Shown: one piece after another, positions 54,618-62,690 of the stretch
Numbering within the stretch: position 1 is the first letter of the stretch
Layout of the letters: each line of letters starts with the position of its first letter
DNA from: Paraflavitalea sp. CAU 1676
GTDB lineage: Bacteria; Bacteroidota; Bacteroidia; Chitinophagales; Chitinophagaceae
Length of the DNA: 64,000 nucleotides
Assembly (NCBI RefSeq): GCF_029223285.1
Contig: NZ_JARHUJ010000008.1
Span: 124,001-188,000, forward strand
Direction of reading: 5' to 3'
Position numbers and translations under genes: made by a program
Notes under the pieces: generated by a model
Database searches by the model: none
Told to the model about the DNA's origin: nothing
Seen by the model: only the letters and a program-made list of their open reading frames with translations

Positions 54618-55421
54618 ATGAAACCAAGTAGACTTTTACATGTAATGGTATTCTTTTCACTCGTCAGCGTTACTGCCTGTACCTGTAACAGGGTATTGCC
54701 CAACTTCGAGGGGGTTAAGATGGAAAACTATGGCCGCAATGGTCGCGAAGACTTTAAAGCAGTGACCGGCGCACAAGGTATTCTTGGTCCGGGTTCCGAG
54801 TTGTTCCAGGTGCCTATGTGGGAACAAAAGGCCGACCCTTCCGAAGTGAACATTACGGCTAAGGATGCGGGTTCCTTCAGTGTAGACCCTACCTATACCT
54901 ATTCCGCTACCCGTGGCCACGGTGTAGATATCATCTTCCATTATAAACACCTTGGCGTGGACGATCCCAATCTCATGATGGACAATATCGAAAGCAATGT
55001 ATTGAATCAGATGGTGGTGAATGCCTATCGTGAAGAAGGTCGCAGCTACAGTACCGATAGCCTCATGAACAACCTCAATGCTTTCGAAAAGGCAGTGGAA
55101 AAGCGCTTGCGCGATGAGTTTGGAGCCAAGTTCTTCAACCTGTTGACGCTGACCTCCGGCCTGAAGCCACCCGCCTCCATGGTCGCAGCGATTGAAAAAC
55201 GCAACAATGCCATTCAGCAGGCCGAGCAGGTGAAGAACGAACTGGAAGTAGCGCGTATGCAACTGGAGAAAGCAAAGATCGAGGCCGAAGCTAACCGGGT
55301 AAAAGCCACCGGCCTGGAGCCCCGCGTATTGCAGGAACAATGGATTGAAGCGATCCGCAATACCAACAACAAAGTGATCATTACCGACGGTAAAACACCC
55401 GTTATATTGGGTAACCCATAA
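54618..55421 (+). CDS. SPFH/prohibitin-like (band 7) lipoprotein
   Basis: 267 aa. The signal ends with VTAC (C21), so it is predicted lipid-modified instead of carrying the usual hydrophobic anchor. The SPFH core is at about 30-185 (VNITAKDAGSFSVDPTYTYS ... VDIIFHYKHLG), and a helical coiled-coil region rich in E, A and K follows (AIQQAEQVKNELEVARMQLE). The C-terminus (IITDGKTPVILGNP) is as in other prohibitin-like proteins. It probably forms ring-shaped membrane scaffolds. It forms a pair with the small membrane protein before it. A terminator follows. Confidence 0.82.
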   Translation: MKPSRLLHVMVFFSLVSVTACTCNRVLPNFEGVKMENYGRNGREDFKAVTGAQGILGPGSELFQVPMWEQKADPSEVNITAKDAGSFSVDPTYTYSATRGHGVDIIFHYKHLGVDDPNLMMDNIESNVLNQMVVNAYREEGRSYSTDSLMNNLNAFEKAVEKRLRDEFGAKFFNLLTLTSGLKPPASMVAAIEKRNNAIQQAEQVKNELEVARMQLEKAKIEAEANRVKATGLEPRVLQEQWIEAIRNTNNKVIITDGKTPVILGNP

Positions 55422-55452
55422 GATTAACCATTAATCAGCCATAAACCTTGTC

Positions 55453-55480
55453 GCCCGGCATACACTGCCGGGCTTTTTTT
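55453..55480 (+). terminator. Rho-independent terminator after the SPFH gene
   Basis: GCCCGGCA (55453-55460) pairs with TGCCGGGC (55466-55473), followed by seven T. Confidence 0.88.
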
Positions 55481-55481
55481 A

Positions 55482-58400
55482 TTACGCTGGTTGAAAGCTT
55501 AGTAATTGTAACAACTCCTGTTTGGATAAAGCAGGCACCAGGGCATTGCCGGTTTTGATGAGGTCGTCGGCCAGCGATTGCTTGGTTTCCTGCATCTGCA
55601 TGATCTTTTCTTCTACGGTGTCCGCACAGATGAGCCGGATGGCGATCACCTTCTTATCCTGCCCGATGCGATGCGCGCGGTCGATGGCCTGGTTCTCTAC
55701 AGCAGGATTCCACCAGGGATCTATCAGGTAAACATAGTCGGCCTCTGTAAGGTTAAGACCTGTGCCCCCGGCCTTAAGGCTTATCAGGAATACGCGGCTG
55801 TTCGGATTGGTTTGAAAGGCATTGACCACCGCACCACGGTTGCGCGTACTGCCGGTAAGCATTTCGTACCCGATATCCCTTTTCTTCAATTGTTCAGCGA
55901 TGAGGTCCAGCATGGTTACAAATTGTGAGAACACCAGGATCTTATGGTTGGGTGATTTGTCTTCGATCTGTTCCAGCAGGGTATTGATCTTGGCCGAGCT
56001 ATGACCCGTAAGGGCGTCATCACCCAGCAGGGCTGGCGCATCGCAGATCTGCCTTAGCCTGGTGAGGCCCTTCAGTACGTTCATGGGGTTCTTTTTCAAC
56101 TGATCGTCGGTAGTGGCAGAAATGTATTCCCTGAACTCTTTTTCATAAGCATCGTAAATGCCGCGTTGCTCTTCATCCATTTCGCAATACACCACCATCT
56201 CTGTTTTATCGGGCAGTTCGGGCGCTACTTCATCTTTTGTTCGGCGCAGGATAAATGGCTTTACTTTCTGGTGCAACTCGATAGCCCTTTTACTGTTCTT
56301 GAACGAATCGATTGGCACAGAGAATACATCTTTGAAATATTGTTTGCTGCCCAGCAGGCCGGGACAGGCAAACGATAGTTGGCTGAACAGGTCGAAGGTA
56401 TTGTTTTCGATGGGCGTGCCGGTAATCGCGATGCGATTGCGGGCATTGAGCAGTCGTACGGATTTATATCGCTGCGTTTCGGGGTTTTTGATGTTCTGCG
56501 ATTCGTCGAGGAAAACGTAATTGAACGTATAGTCTTTCAAAAATGAAATATCCGACAGCAAGGTGCCATATGAAGTAAGGATGAGCTCATACTCTTCAAA
56601 CGATTCGGTGTTTTTGATGCGGCCTGCTCCATGGACAGTACAAATTTTGATGGAGGGCGCAAAGCGCTCTACTTCCTGTTGCCAGTTAAAAATGAGCGTC
56701 GATGGCACTACCAGCAGGTTGGTGTTGTGCTTAACCTTGTGCCTTTGCGAAAGAATAAAGGCAATGATCTGGATCGATTTACCCAATCCCATATCATCGG
56801 CCAGACAACCACCGAAATTCAGTTCGTCGAGGAAATTGAGCCAGTTGAGTCCCTCACGTTGGTAGGGCCGCAGAATGCCATGCAGCTCTACAGGTTCCTC
56901 AACGGCTTTGATGTCTTGTACACCACTCAGTTTTTCCCGATAAGCCTGTATTTCCATTTCTATGGCTTCATCCGGCAGGGCGGCTTCGTACAGTTGTTCA
57001 ACGGCCGATAGATTGATCTTATTGATCCGGATGGTCGACTCGTCGATCACCTCCGCATTGTTGAAATAGTCCGTAAACTTCTTGATCCACTCTTCCGGCA
57101 GTATGCCCTGGGTGCCGTCTCCGAGCTGAACATACTTGTTGTGGTTGCGGATGGATTTGTATACCTGTTTGAGGGAAGCCTTTTGTTTACCAAACTTTAC
57201 CCGTATGTCAGCATTGAACCAATTGATGCCCGTAAGCACTTTGATGTCGACCTTGACGCGGTGGGGGTTAACGCGATTGTTATCAAGCTCGTTGAAGCCG
57301 AGCACCGTGATGCCTTCTTTTTCCCACACCTCAAAAGCCTGGAGGAACCAATCTTCGGAAAGAAAACGGTCACGGTGCAAGTACCAGTAATGCAGGTCGT
57401 TTTCCTGCTGTTCGTCGAAGTGTGGATGCTGGCTAAGGATCAATGCCGTAAATGCGCGTTCCGCATCGTCATTGCGTGGAATAAGCACATCCTTCCCCTT
57501 GGCATCGGTGGTATGCACGAGCCTTTTGGTACGGATGGGGATCTCTACTTCGCCGTAGCGGATCACCGGAATGATCATCACAAAATTCTTCAGGTCAGAG
57601 AGGTAAATGATACGCTCCAGCTTGTTGCCGTTGGGCGTGCGCGCCATATCGGCTGGCGTGGCTTCAGGAATATATTGATAATCGATGTCGAGTTTGTCTT
57701 CGAGCTTTTCCAGCAGCTGTGTTTTGAACTCACTGTACTTATTGCTGTGGATCAGGAAATGGTCTCTTTTTTTCAGCAGTTCGATCATTCCCAGCGCCGG
57801 CAGCTGATCGATGAGGTATAAGGTGTTATCAGCCTGCAGAAACCAGTTGAAACGTAGCTGGGCGTCTTTCAGGGATAGTTCTCTGTCGGACAACTGAAGT
57901 TTGCCGTGTACGGTGTAAAAAGCGCCTTCCTGCGATACGCTGATGTTGATTCCGCCAGGTAACAAGGCGGTTCTTACAGGTGTAACAGAGGTGGCAGTGA
58001 CATTCTCCGACACCTCCGGATGGTGCAGGTAAAAACGATAGCGTGCCGGGTTCCGGATAATGGCTTTCAGGGCCTTGAGGTCGGAGGTGGATCGTTTGGC
58101 TGCCGGATGGATCTGGAATTTATGAATGGCTGTATAGAACTTCAGGTGATCAGGATCGTCGAGGGTCCAGGCAAGATCGAGCGGAGCCAGGGGAGTTAAC
58201 GGATTCTTGATCTTGCCGTCTTTGGATTGCCCGGCGCTGTACAACTCCACTAATAGGTGCTTATGGTATTTATGTTGTTTGAGAACAATGATGGTCGTTT
58301 TGCCTTCGGCCTGCGGGACGCTTGCAGGCAACTCGTCGGTTGCCGGGTACAGCAGCTGCTGTAGCGCCTGCAAAGAGTCGGGGTTCACGGCCAGCAGGGA

Positions 58401-58880
58401 AGCCTGCGTAGCCGTAATGGTTAGTTTGTTGTTCTCGTATTGAATACTGAAAAAATCATCCAGGTTATCTACGGTGGCCAGACCATAATCCGCCGCAAAC
58501 TTTTTCAGCTTCTCCAGGCGAACCTGTGGAAAGAAGAAGGCACCGAGGTCATCGCGTCTTAGCAGCGCCGTGAGAACCTGTGCTTCATGGGTGCAAAGTT
58601 TTTGATCATCGGGGTTGCAGGTGCAGGAGATCAATAGTTGCTGATCCTGCCGCAGTACAGTCACGGGAGGAAATATGGGATAAGCCAGGCGGTTGATGAA
58701 AATGCCATGGTCGGGCTCCAGGCTATGGGGCGAAATGAGCTGGTACTCCCGGGGCTCGATATAATTCGCGCCGGGGCTGCGTTGCGCGATTGCAGTGTCG
58801 TTAAGCTGGTCGATGATAAACCGCTTGAAACGTGCGTCGGCTCCGGGTGGGGTAGCTGTATGGTGTGCTGCCTGGTCCAT
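55482..58880 (-). CDS. SNF2-family DEAD/DEAH-box helicase with SWIM zinc finger
   Basis: 1132 aa. The N-terminal half has a SWIM-type zinc motif CTC-N7-CTH near residue 88-100 and an accessory region. The SNF2 ATPase occupies about 660-1120: Walker A ADDMGLGKS, Walker B-like DESQ (usually DEAH/DEAQ), motif III AITGTPIEN and motif VI DRAHRIGQ. It translocates on double-stranded DNA and remodels protein-DNA complexes; bacterial members are related to RapA/HepA. It is a single gene on the minus strand. Confidence 0.9.
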   Translation of the reverse strand: MDQAAHHTATPPGADARFKRFIIDQLNDTAIAQRSPGANYIEPREYQLISPHSLEPDHGIFINRLAYPIFPPVTVLRQDQQLLISCTCNPDDQKLCTHEAQVLTALLRRDDLGAFFFPQVRLEKLKKFAADYGLATVDNLDDFFSIQYENNKLTITATQASLLAVNPDSLQALQQLLYPATDELPASVPQAEGKTTIIVLKQHKYHKHLLVELYSAGQSKDGKIKNPLTPLAPLDLAWTLDDPDHLKFYTAIHKFQIHPAAKRSTSDLKALKAIIRNPARYRFYLHHPEVSENVTATSVTPVRTALLPGGINISVSQEGAFYTVHGKLQLSDRELSLKDAQLRFNWFLQADNTLYLIDQLPALGMIELLKKRDHFLIHSNKYSEFKTQLLEKLEDKLDIDYQYIPEATPADMARTPNGNKLERIIYLSDLKNFVMIIPVIRYGEVEIPIRTKRLVHTTDAKGKDVLIPRNDDAERAFTALILSQHPHFDEQQENDLHYWYLHRDRFLSEDWFLQAFEVWEKEGITVLGFNELDNNRVNPHRVKVDIKVLTGINWFNADIRVKFGKQKASLKQVYKSIRNHNKYVQLGDGTQGILPEEWIKKFTDYFNNAEVIDESTIRINKINLSAVEQLYEAALPDEAIEMEIQAYREKLSGVQDIKAVEEPVELHGILRPYQREGLNWLNFLDELNFGGCLADDMGLGKSIQIIAFILSQRHKVKHNTNLLVVPSTLIFNWQQEVERFAPSIKICTVHGAGRIKNTESFEEYELILTSYGTLLSDISFLKDYTFNYVFLDESQNIKNPETQRYKSVRLLNARNRIAITGTPIENNTFDLFSQLSFACPGLLGSKQYFKDVFSVPIDSFKNSKRAIELHQKVKPFILRRTKDEVAPELPDKTEMVVYCEMDEEQRGIYDAYEKEFREYISATTDDQLKKNPMNVLKGLTRLRQICDAPALLGDDALTGHSSAKINTLLEQIEDKSPNHKILVFSQFVTMLDLIAEQLKKRDIGYEMLTGSTRNRGAVVNAFQTNPNSRVFLISLKAGGTGLNLTEADYVYLIDPWWNPAVENQAIDRAHRIGQDKKVIAIRLICADTVEEKIMQMQETKQSLADDLIKTGNALVPALSKQELLQLLSFQPA

Positions 58881-58913
58881 AAGGGTGCAAATATCGGCTA
58901 TTTGATGGATCGG

Positions 58914-59456
58914 TCAGGCAGGGAACGGTAAGCCCCTGATCCGGTCGTATGGAGCCATAGGTCGGCAGTATTGAACCCTGAATTGTTTGTCGCGCTGACG
59001 CCAGGCACGCAGCTCGAAACACTCGTCGTTTTCGGATAAGTTTTTTATAGTTGCGTTCGCTGAACCACCACGACCGCCGACATGTTTACGCAGCGGGGTT
59101 GGGGGCTCTTCCTCTGCAATTACCTGCACGCCTGCATACTGTTGCAGAAGGTATTCATAGACATCGGATGCCTTCCATCCGTACTTCAACCAGGTTTGCG
59201 CCTGGCCTACCAGCTTGCGGAACAACGACTTTTTTCTGAAGGGAGGCGGTACCTGCCAATAGACTGCTGATGCAATAGGCGACGCTACAGCCATCCAGTC
59301 GGCATGTTTCATGAAATTGCGAAAGGCGGGATCTTTCTTTACTCTTTTGGCGGTGAGCGAACTGCGTGTCCGCACAAAGTACTTTTCACGCATATAGTAA
59401 ATTGTTACCGGCCCCACCGTACCGGTAAAAGGCGGAATGTAGTTAAGTCGTGCCAT
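58914..59456 (-). CDS. Unrecognised basic protein, conserved-looking start
   Basis: 180 aa with no signal peptide. The N-terminus MARLNYIPPFTGTVGPVTIY, then YMREKYFVRTRSSLTAKRV, is rich in aromatic and basic residues and recalls proteins I have seen only in Bacteroidetes; I cannot name the family. The middle (KKSLFRKLVGQAQTWLKYGWKASDVYEYLLQQY) is helical. The C-terminal part (GGRGGSANATIKN, then FELRAWRQRDKQFRVQY) looks disordered and basic. Such sequence could bind nucleic acid (inference). It lies 33 bases before the helicase gene on the same strand and may be co-transcribed with it. Confidence 0.6.
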   Translation of the reverse strand: MARLNYIPPFTGTVGPVTIYYMREKYFVRTRSSLTAKRVKKDPAFRNFMKHADWMAVASPIASAVYWQVPPPFRKKSLFRKLVGQAQTWLKYGWKASDVYEYLLQQYAGVQVIAEEEPPTPLRKHVGGRGGSANATIKNLSENDECFELRAWRQRDKQFRVQYCRPMAPYDRIRGLPFPA

Positions 59457-59795
59457 GTGCTATGTTTTACTTAAAGTTAAGCCTGGCACATCACGAAAAA
59501 GTCAGGGCCTGGCTGCACCCGTGGCAATCTGTGGCTTTCCGTGGCATTTAGTGACTTTCCGTGACATTTAGTGACATTTGGGGGCCTCCAAAAAAGGGGT
59601 TTAGCGCCGATTTTTCAGTACAAGGCAATAGATCCAGTTTGTACCAACTACCTGCCTGGCTCGCTTCTTCCATACGTTTCCTTCGCTTTTCCTTCGTGTT
59701 TCATTATTGTTTCATTCGGTGTTAAAGCGCAGTATACCAAAAGAAGGAGCGAATGAGGTATGAATAAGGCATGAATGAAACTGGCTTGGGGAGGT
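59457..59795. other. Intergenic region with the tandem repeat and an inverted repeat
   Basis: No gene was seen in 339 bases. Besides the 10-base repeat, GTTTCATTC (59709-59717) and GAATGAAAC (59773-59781) are perfect inverted arms about 55 bases apart, and short CCTTCG/TTTCATT repeats fill 59680-59720. Confidence 0.5.
59521..59580. repeat. Six tandem copies of a 10-base unit
   Basis: The unit GTGRCWTTYM (imperfect; the first copy is the most diverged) is repeated six times without a gap. The copies alternate in a 20-base super-period, so the pattern grew by doubling. It lies between two minus-strand genes (58914-59456 and 59796-60398). Confidence 0.8.
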
Positions 59796-60398
59796 TTACA
59801 ACAAGTGATGATTCTGCATCACCCACTTCAACAGGGCATTATTCCCTTCTTCCAGTTGCAGCTTGCGGCAAATGTTGTGGCGGTGGTTCTTGATGGTATA
59901 GGGGCTCAGGAATAGCTCCTGCGCAATTTCCTTGGTCGTCTTTTGATCGCGGATCAATTGAAGGATGCTGCGCTCAGTGGTATTGAATAGGGTAGTGGCA
60001 TGGGTGATGCGCTCGCCCATAGTCGTATTCTGACTGATCCTGTTCATGACCAGCTGTACGCCGGCAAACAACTGCGCTTCATCCACCGGTTTGAGAATAT
60101 AGTTGGCGGGGTTGATGGCCGAAGCCTGTTCGATGATGCTGCGGTTCTGGTACGAGGAAATAAAGATCACCTCAAAGGCATATTGCTCGCGTAATTCGGT
60201 CACCAACGCAATGCCCGATTGATTGTCCTGCAGGTTGATGTCGCACAACAACAGGTGGGGGAGCATGTCGGCCATGGCCGCCTGCGCCTCCTTTACCGAC
60301 ACGGCAATGCGCGTGGTGCAGGGAAAGGACGACAACAGCTGTTGTTCGATAAACCGGGCAATGATGATCTCGTCTTCGATAATAAGTACACGTACCAT
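59796..60398 (-). CDS. LuxR-type response regulator
   Basis: 200 aa. The receiver domain (1-118) has phospho-acceptor D53 (LCDINLQDN), the acidic pair IIEDE and the YILKPVDE lysine. A LuxR HTH follows (about 140-200; TERSILQLIRDQKTTKEIAQELFLSPYTIKNHRHNICRKL gives the usual four-helix layout). It is the cognate partner of the kinase encoded 2 bases upstream. Target genes are not evident from the sequence. Confidence 0.88.
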   Translation of the reverse strand: MVRVLIIEDEIIIARFIEQQLLSSFPCTTRIAVSVKEAQAAMADMLPHLLLCDINLQDNQSGIALVTELREQYAFEVIFISSYQNRSIIEQASAINPANYILKPVDEAQLFAGVQLVMNRISQNTTMGERITHATTLFNTTERSILQLIRDQKTTKEIAQELFLSPYTIKNHRHNICRKLQLEEGNNALLKWVMQNHHLL

Positions 60399-60400
60399 GC

Positions 60401-62359
60401 TTATAGTGGAATTTGAAACTGATAAGTTAAACCCTGTCCATTCGTTACGTTGATCGAGCCGTTCATTTGCCGTGCCAGGTCATGGATCAATGAAACACCC
60501 ATGGTCACCGGCACGCCCTGCTCGCGATGACTGATCCCCGCGCCGTTATCCGAATAGGTAAACAGCATATTGTGCTCATCGGATTGCTGCATAGTGATCC
60601 GGATGGTCGGGTCGGAATGATCGATGAAAGCGTATTTGAAGGAGTTGGTCAGCAGTTCGGTAAGGATCAGTCCAAACGATAAAGCCTGTTTGCCCTGCAG
60701 CAGCAGGTTGCGGTCGATATCCTGCAGGATGCGAATGCGGCTGCGACTGTCATAGATGCGCTGCAGGTGATCGGCCAGTTCGGTAGCGAAATCATGGGCT
60801 TTTACGGAAGTTTGTTCTTCAAAACGGAAAAGCTTTTCATTTACCAGCATCATCGCTTTGATCTTACCCATATTACCGCGCAGTATTTCACGGGAGGCTT
60901 CGTCTTTGATCATCGGCACCTGCAGACTGTTCAGTCCATACAACAACTGGAGATTATTCTTCACCCGGTGATTGAGTTCGTTGATCAGGGTTTCGATCTT
61001 CGAAGCCCGGTCGGCCAGCAACGCCTTTTGTTCGGTAAGTGTTCTGTTAGAGATCATGAGTTCCGAAGTGCGCGCTTCCACCTTCTTTTCGAGTATCGCA
61101 TTTTGGAACTGCTGTAGGGTATTGAGCTCCTCCAGGGCTTCATGCTTATCGATCTCATGCTGCCGTAACGCTTCCTTCAGTCCGGTGGCGAACAACAGAA
61201 ACACAGCCATCGTCGTGATGTTGGAAATGTAAGGAGTGGGCAACAGGGCCTTCTCCTTAATGAGCGCCGAGCTGAGCACGGTGTAGATCGCCGAAAGAAA
61301 GAAGAGCCCTAAACCGTAGGCGAGGTAGCGCTGAGCCCTTGTAAGGCGGTGCCAGCATTTCCAGAGCGAGCAGGCGATAAAGCTGAGCGGAAACACCGAT
61401 AGATAGAGGTTGATCTTATTGGCCAGCGCGAAATTGCCGGTAAAGTGATCGATGCCCAGTTGAACAACAGACAGCATGCCCAGACCAAGAACAAGCAAAA
61501 TACCCACCCGGAACAACTTGGGATTGTATTGTTTCATTTGCCAGAAATCCATCAGCAGCATATAAATACCAAAACTACCCAGGTGTACGAAAGTAAAGTT
61601 GAAATACCAGCCGGTTTCCGGATGGTTGGGCGTAAACCAGTCGATGAAATATCCGCGGGTGCAGAACCCATACATGCCGATGCCCGCAATAAAGCAGAGT
61701 AACCAGAGATAAGGTCTGAAGCGGCTTACGGCCCAGGAGAGCAGGGTGTAGATAAAGAACAGGATCACTGCGCCCTGTGGCCATGCTTCTACAACGCGGG
61801 ACATCATCGCCTGGGCCATATAGGGTTCGCGTTGCTGCAACGTGAAATCGAATACAGGCCAGTAGTGTTTGCTATGATGTACTTTAAGTAAAAGCTCATA
61901 ATGGTGCCCTGCCTGCAGGTGGAGGGCCGCGAACTGCCGGCCATCGTATGGTGCAATGAATTTTTTAGGACGGAAAGCGCCCACCTGTTTATGAATGACC
62001 AGCCTGCCATGATCGTAGAGGTAGGCATCCACGTAAGTGAGGTGGTGAAAAGAAAGGATCATATCGGCATCAGCAGCAGTAGCATTGCTGAGCGGCATAC
62101 GCAACCAATAATAGCTGGTGGGCGATTGTTGTTTTAATTGCTGAAGGGGAATGAATGCTGCACGATGCTCGTGGGCATTGGCGGTGTCGGATTGTTTGGT
62201 AACATCTTCCCACACCTCGAAATAGGGCGCCAGCTTTGTAATGACGGCGGCCTGATCGCTGGAGCGTATCGTCAATGTATCGGCCCGGCAGGGTAGGGCT
62301 GCCAGCAATACAAAAAGGATGCAATACAGTTTTGGTGGGGCGAGGGGCTTGATCAACAT
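60401..62359 (-). CDS. 7TM-DISM sensor histidine kinase (HisKA_2 type)
   Basis: 652 aa with a signal peptide ending PCRA. It has a periplasmic 7TMR-DISM extracellular sandwich (about 30-180; YYWLRMPLSN, VDAYLYDHG), seven membrane helices (about 195-400), a coiled coil, then a HisKA_2/HWE-like kinase with ELNHRVKNNLQLLYGL as the phospho-acceptor box and an ATPase domain (LTELLTNSFKYAF, YSDNGAGI). It signals to the LuxR regulator encoded directly downstream (2-base gap). The ligand may be a small carbohydrate-like molecule (family inference). Confidence 0.88.
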   Translation of the reverse strand: MLIKPLAPPKLYCILFVLLAALPCRADTLTIRSSDQAAVITKLAPYFEVWEDVTKQSDTANAHEHRAAFIPLQQLKQQSPTSYYWLRMPLSNATAADADMILSFHHLTYVDAYLYDHGRLVIHKQVGAFRPKKFIAPYDGRQFAALHLQAGHHYELLLKVHHSKHYWPVFDFTLQQREPYMAQAMMSRVVEAWPQGAVILFFIYTLLSWAVSRFRPYLWLLCFIAGIGMYGFCTRGYFIDWFTPNHPETGWYFNFTFVHLGSFGIYMLLMDFWQMKQYNPKLFRVGILLVLGLGMLSVVQLGIDHFTGNFALANKINLYLSVFPLSFIACSLWKCWHRLTRAQRYLAYGLGLFFLSAIYTVLSSALIKEKALLPTPYISNITTMAVFLLFATGLKEALRQHEIDKHEALEELNTLQQFQNAILEKKVEARTSELMISNRTLTEQKALLADRASKIETLINELNHRVKNNLQLLYGLNSLQVPMIKDEASREILRGNMGKIKAMMLVNEKLFRFEEQTSVKAHDFATELADHLQRIYDSRSRIRILQDIDRNLLLQGKQALSFGLILTELLTNSFKYAFIDHSDPTIRITMQQSDEHNMLFTYSDNGAGISHREQGVPVTMGVSLIHDLARQMNGSINVTNGQGLTYQFQIPL

Positions 62360-62690
62360 GTGCGATAAAAATGCAATATACTGTTTCTCAACACATAAAA
62401 TCTCTCCTTAATAAGTTGATAACGGAGCTTTTGACCGTTATTTGACAAATTTGTCAATTATACCCAAAAACCTTGATCGTGATCATCATCGTTTACTACG
62501 GTCGATTCCTGCTTCGATAACTTTGAGGGCACTCCCCAGTCACCCCGGTCTTGTATCAATTGTGAAAATGGTTGTATGAGTTGTAGTAAAGCAGTTCCAT
62601 AATGCCAAAGCGGCCAGCTGAGCATCGTCGTTTTGCCCCCTGTAAACCAATTTCCTTCCTAATTTAGAAAAGTTTTAGATAGCCTGAATT
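62360..62690. promoter_or_regulatory. Divergent control region with a perfect 16-base palindrome
   Basis: The 331 bases separate the DISM kinase and the TPR sensor gene and hold no ORF. TTGACAAATTTGTCAA (62442-62457) is a perfect palindrome and a candidate operator for both genes. TAACTTTG at 62518-62525 fits the Bacteroidetes -7 element TAnnTTTG, although its -33 partner is poor, so that promoter call is weak. Confidence 0.45.

Noticed and set aside
59521-59580. CRISPR array
   Set aside because: Units are only 10 bases and contiguous with no spacers.
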